A stretch of 49,412 bases of DNA from JALOOE01 sp964423545 (GTDB lineage: Bacteria > Chloroflexota > Anaerolineae > CG2-30-64-16): the NCBI GenBank assembly GCA_964423545.1, contig CAYRFV010000004.1, positions 1 through 49,412 on the forward strand, written 5' to 3'. Every line of letters begins with the position of its first letter. Positions within the stretch are counted from its first letter, which is position 1. The notes below the pieces were generated by a model. That model was not told the DNA's origin. It was given only the letters and a program-made list of their open reading frames with translations, and made no database searches. Both the position numbers and the translations under genes were made by a program. Of this stretch, positions 47,723-49,412 are shown in pieces.

Positions 47723-47967
47723 CCGATCTTGCCGATTCTCTGGACAAGAGCATGTGAACGACAGCGCATGCCGACGCGGCCCACCTGGCTCTGACTTCGC
47801 GTCTGTCTCCTCGATGGCTCGCCTGCGCAGTTGGTCCGGCACGTTCTGGTGAAACGGATGTCGAAGGATCGTTCGGATCTCTAGGAACATGATGACAGCA
47901 GGACAGGGCCGACTGGCCGCAGCGATTCGCGATGAGGCGCCCTGCAGGATGTGGGGACCGCACCTGA

Positions 47968-48219
47968 GTGAACGACAGTGCGGTGCCGCGCACGGACTAC
48001 AGCGACAAGGGTGACGCCGACAGCTACGCCACGCACGATGTCTATGCGTACTTTCATGGTGATAACGAGGCAGGTCTGGAGGCCAGCCATCAGACCGGAT
48101 GGACGGAACTGGCGGCGCGGATGATCGCATTCTACGGCGCAGTCGGCGCAACCTCGGTTCGCTCGGGAGACCCACGGCCGGCGGCCCAGACATATTGGAG
48201 ATCAGATGGCGGTTCCTGA
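47968..48219 (+). pseudogene. Remnant of a GH63/MGH1-like glucosidase C-terminus
   Basis: A GTG-initiated frame of 83 codons without a ribosome site includes YAYFHGDNEAGLEASHQTGW near 48043-48102, followed by TELAARMIAFYG. This closely resembles the C-terminal EYFHGDxGxGLGASHQTGWTGLVA motif of bacterial GH63-like glucosidases. Several motif glycines are replaced by Glu. The rest of such an enzyme (several hundred residues) is absent upstream: 47569-47967 has no matching frame. It is best read as a decayed gene end that overlaps the start of the next gene. Confidence 0.6.
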
Positions 48220-48922
48220 TAACACCCGTAGCGACAGATTGGACGGCGACGCGCTCCACGCGGCGGCCCCATCGAACTTCGACGCGCTGCAATCGGTATT
48301 GCGTTTTGTTGTGGGCGGAGTTCTCGAAGGCACCGACGAGGCTCTGCGCCGGCTGAAGGCCGAGGAAGCGCGCTTACGCGCCTCCGACGTTCTTTCGCCC
48401 ACGGTGGAGCACGCTGAGACCGAAGCTGACCGCGCCCGCTATGCCGTCGTCGGCATGCTTTTTGAGGGCGCAGAAGCGCTGCGCGAGGGTCTGGGGCGGT
48501 GGGAGCATTCAGTGGCCCTGGCTGGCCACCTGGCCTCGCAGGTTGCTGAACCCCTCAAGCACCACCGGATGGTGCGACCCTGGCAGCGGCGGTATGACGC
48601 ATGGGCGGAGCGTGGCGCGACGATTGTGGAGCGCTGGGTCCAGAAGGGCCGGGTGGAAGACCTCCACAGCCGCGCCCTGATGCTTCGCACCTCCACACAG
48701 GCGATCGACGACATCTTCGATGTGCTTGGCGAGAATGAGGGTGTGCAGGCGATCATTCAGCAGCAGAGTGTGGGGATGACCACGATGATGGTCGGCGAAG
48801 CGCGCGAGCGCGCAGCGACTGCCGATGGCTTTCTGGAGCGAATCGCGCACCGCCTGCTGCGACGGCCACCGTGTGCCGCCACGTCTGCGGCAGAGCCCGG
48901 CGACCCTACAGCAGTGGGCTGA
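48206..48922 (+). CDS. Conserved hypothetical helical protein
   Basis: This 238-residue soluble protein starts MAVPDNTRSDRLDGDALHAA at 48206. It appears almost wholly alpha-helical (SVLRFVVGGVLEGTDEALRRLKAEEARL; GATIVERWVQKGRVEDLHSR; AIDDIFDVLGENEGVQAIIQQQSVGM), with one short hydrophobic stretch (YAVVGMLFEGAEAL). No known catalytic motif was found. It lies 17 nt before an RDD-family membrane gene, and the pair probably forms an operon. GVQAIIQQQSVGMTTMMVGEAR suggests a membrane-proximal or oligomer interface, but no function can be assigned. Confidence 0.78.
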   Translation: MAVPDNTRSDRLDGDALHAAAPSNFDALQSVLRFVVGGVLEGTDEALRRLKAEEARLRASDVLSPTVEHAETEADRARYAVVGMLFEGAEALREGLGRWEHSVALAGHLASQVAEPLKHHRMVRPWQRRYDAWAERGATIVERWVQKGRVEDLHSRALMLRTSTQAIDDIFDVLGENEGVQAIIQQQSVGMTTMMVGEARERAATADGFLERIAHRLLRRPPCAATSAAEPGDPTAVG

Positions 48923-48939
48923 CGTGACAGGAGTAGCGC

Positions 48940-49412
48940 ATGGCGCGAAAATCGAAAGCTCAGCCTGTTGCACCCCTCCCGGCCGGCTTCATCAGCCGAT
49001 TCGCTGCCTGGTTCATCGATCAACTGGTGATCGTCGTGGCGTTCGTCGTGATCGGTGTGTCAGTTGACCTCATCACCACTTTCGTCGGCAAGGACCTTTC
49101 CTCGATGTTCGGCACCACGATGGTGGCGTTGTTTGGCACCGCATCGTTTGCTGCGGCGGTGAGTGCGGTGTACATGGGTGTGTTCTGGTACCTGTTCGGC
49201 AGTACCTTGGGCCAGCTTCTCTTCGGGCTGCGGGTGGTGCGATCGGATGGCAGATGGCAACTTGGGCTCGGGCAGGTGGTGGTGCGCATCATCGGGTTTT
49301 ACCTTTCGACGGCGGTGTTCTTCCTCGGCTTTCTGTGGATTCTGGTCGATCCCAACCGTCGTGGGTGGCACGATATCATGGCCCGCACCAGGGTCGTGTA
49401 CACCTTTGACGC
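48940..49412 (+). CDS. RDD family membrane protein, truncated by window edge
   Basis: This partial gene (157 codons with no stop) starts at ATG 48940 with ACAGGAG upstream. It begins MARKSKAQPVAPLPAGFISR. The RDD pattern is clear: FISRFAAWFIDQLVIVVAFV (Arg and Asp of the first helix), then STLGQLLFGLRVVRSDGRW and FLWILVDPNRRGWHDIMARTRVVY, which is the usual end of the domain. At least three hydrophobic helices are visible. RDD proteins have been linked to ion transport in some bacteria; most are uncharacterised. A C-terminal extension may continue beyond the window. Confidence 0.9.
   Translation, partial: MARKSKAQPVAPLPAGFISRFAAWFIDQLVIVVAFVVIGVSVDLITTFVGKDLSSMFGTTMVALFGTASFAAAVSAVYMGVFWYLFGSTLGQLLFGLRVVRSDGRWQLGLGQVVVRIIGFYLSTAVFFLGFLWILVDPNRRGWHDIMARTRVVYTFD

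Overview
This window is about 49.4 kb of GC-rich bacterial DNA containing three runs of N (18625-18724, 23539-23548, 43267-43366), so it is a draft or metagenome scaffold. The gene content suggests a Chloroflexota bacterium (Anaerolineae or Caldilineae-like). The clues are solute-binding lipoproteins with twin-arginine-type signals and Ala/Pro/Thr-rich linkers, a VEK-repeat oligopeptide-type binding protein, NBR1-Ig-like and META-domain lipoproteins, a DUF6295-like protein, and dense sugar-scavenging operons. This assignment is an inference; there is no rRNA or other marker gene here.

Layout. (1) 1-11.2 kb, minus strand: an arabinan/glycoside module (GH51 arabinofuranosidase, an EEP-fold hydrolase, a DUF4038-like glycosidase) lies upstream of two tandem three-gene sugar ABC importers. 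Each importer has its own near-consensus promoter and neither has an ATPase gene. The binding-protein gene of the distal importer carries a frameshift. (2) 11.2-15.6 kb, minus: DUF6295-like protein, dienelactone hydrolase, Nif3-like protein, a small membrane protein, a GNAT and a fatty-acid desaturase. (3) 15.6-18.9 kb, minus: a secreted DUF1501/DUF1800 pair, with an assembly gap in a 15-bp tandem repeat. (4) 19.0-24.8 kb, plus: a sugar catabolic operon (isomerase, PfkB kinase, class II aldolase, MFS transporter, Ldh-type oxidoreductase) with a LacI-type operator just after its promoter. (5) 24.9-34.9 kb, minus: a long operon with a complete oligopeptide-type ABC importer, a GH36-like galactosidase and two uroporphyrinogen-decarboxylase-superfamily proteins. 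(6) 35.0-38.5 kb, minus: nitrogen assimilation (amt-glnK and glnA). Both promoters carry the same palindrome in exactly the same position relative to the -35 box. (7) 38.5-43.1 kb: lysoplasmalogenase, FGGY kinase, VOC protein, PIG-L deacetylase and a divergent HdeD-like membrane protein. (8) 43.4-49.4 kb: two large multi-domain lipoproteins, a decayed GH63-like fragment, a conserved hypothetical and a truncated RDD-family gene.

Together the genes describe a heterotroph that imports and dismantles plant- or polysaccharide-derived sugars and controls ammonium assimilation through P-II/Amt/GlnA. The strongest candidates for something undescribed are the shared nitrogen operator-promoter module, the galactosidase/URO-D/oligopeptide-importer operon, and the isomerase-kinase-aldolase-dehydrogenase operon of unknown substrate. 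No tRNA, rRNA, CRISPR array, transposase or phage gene was seen.
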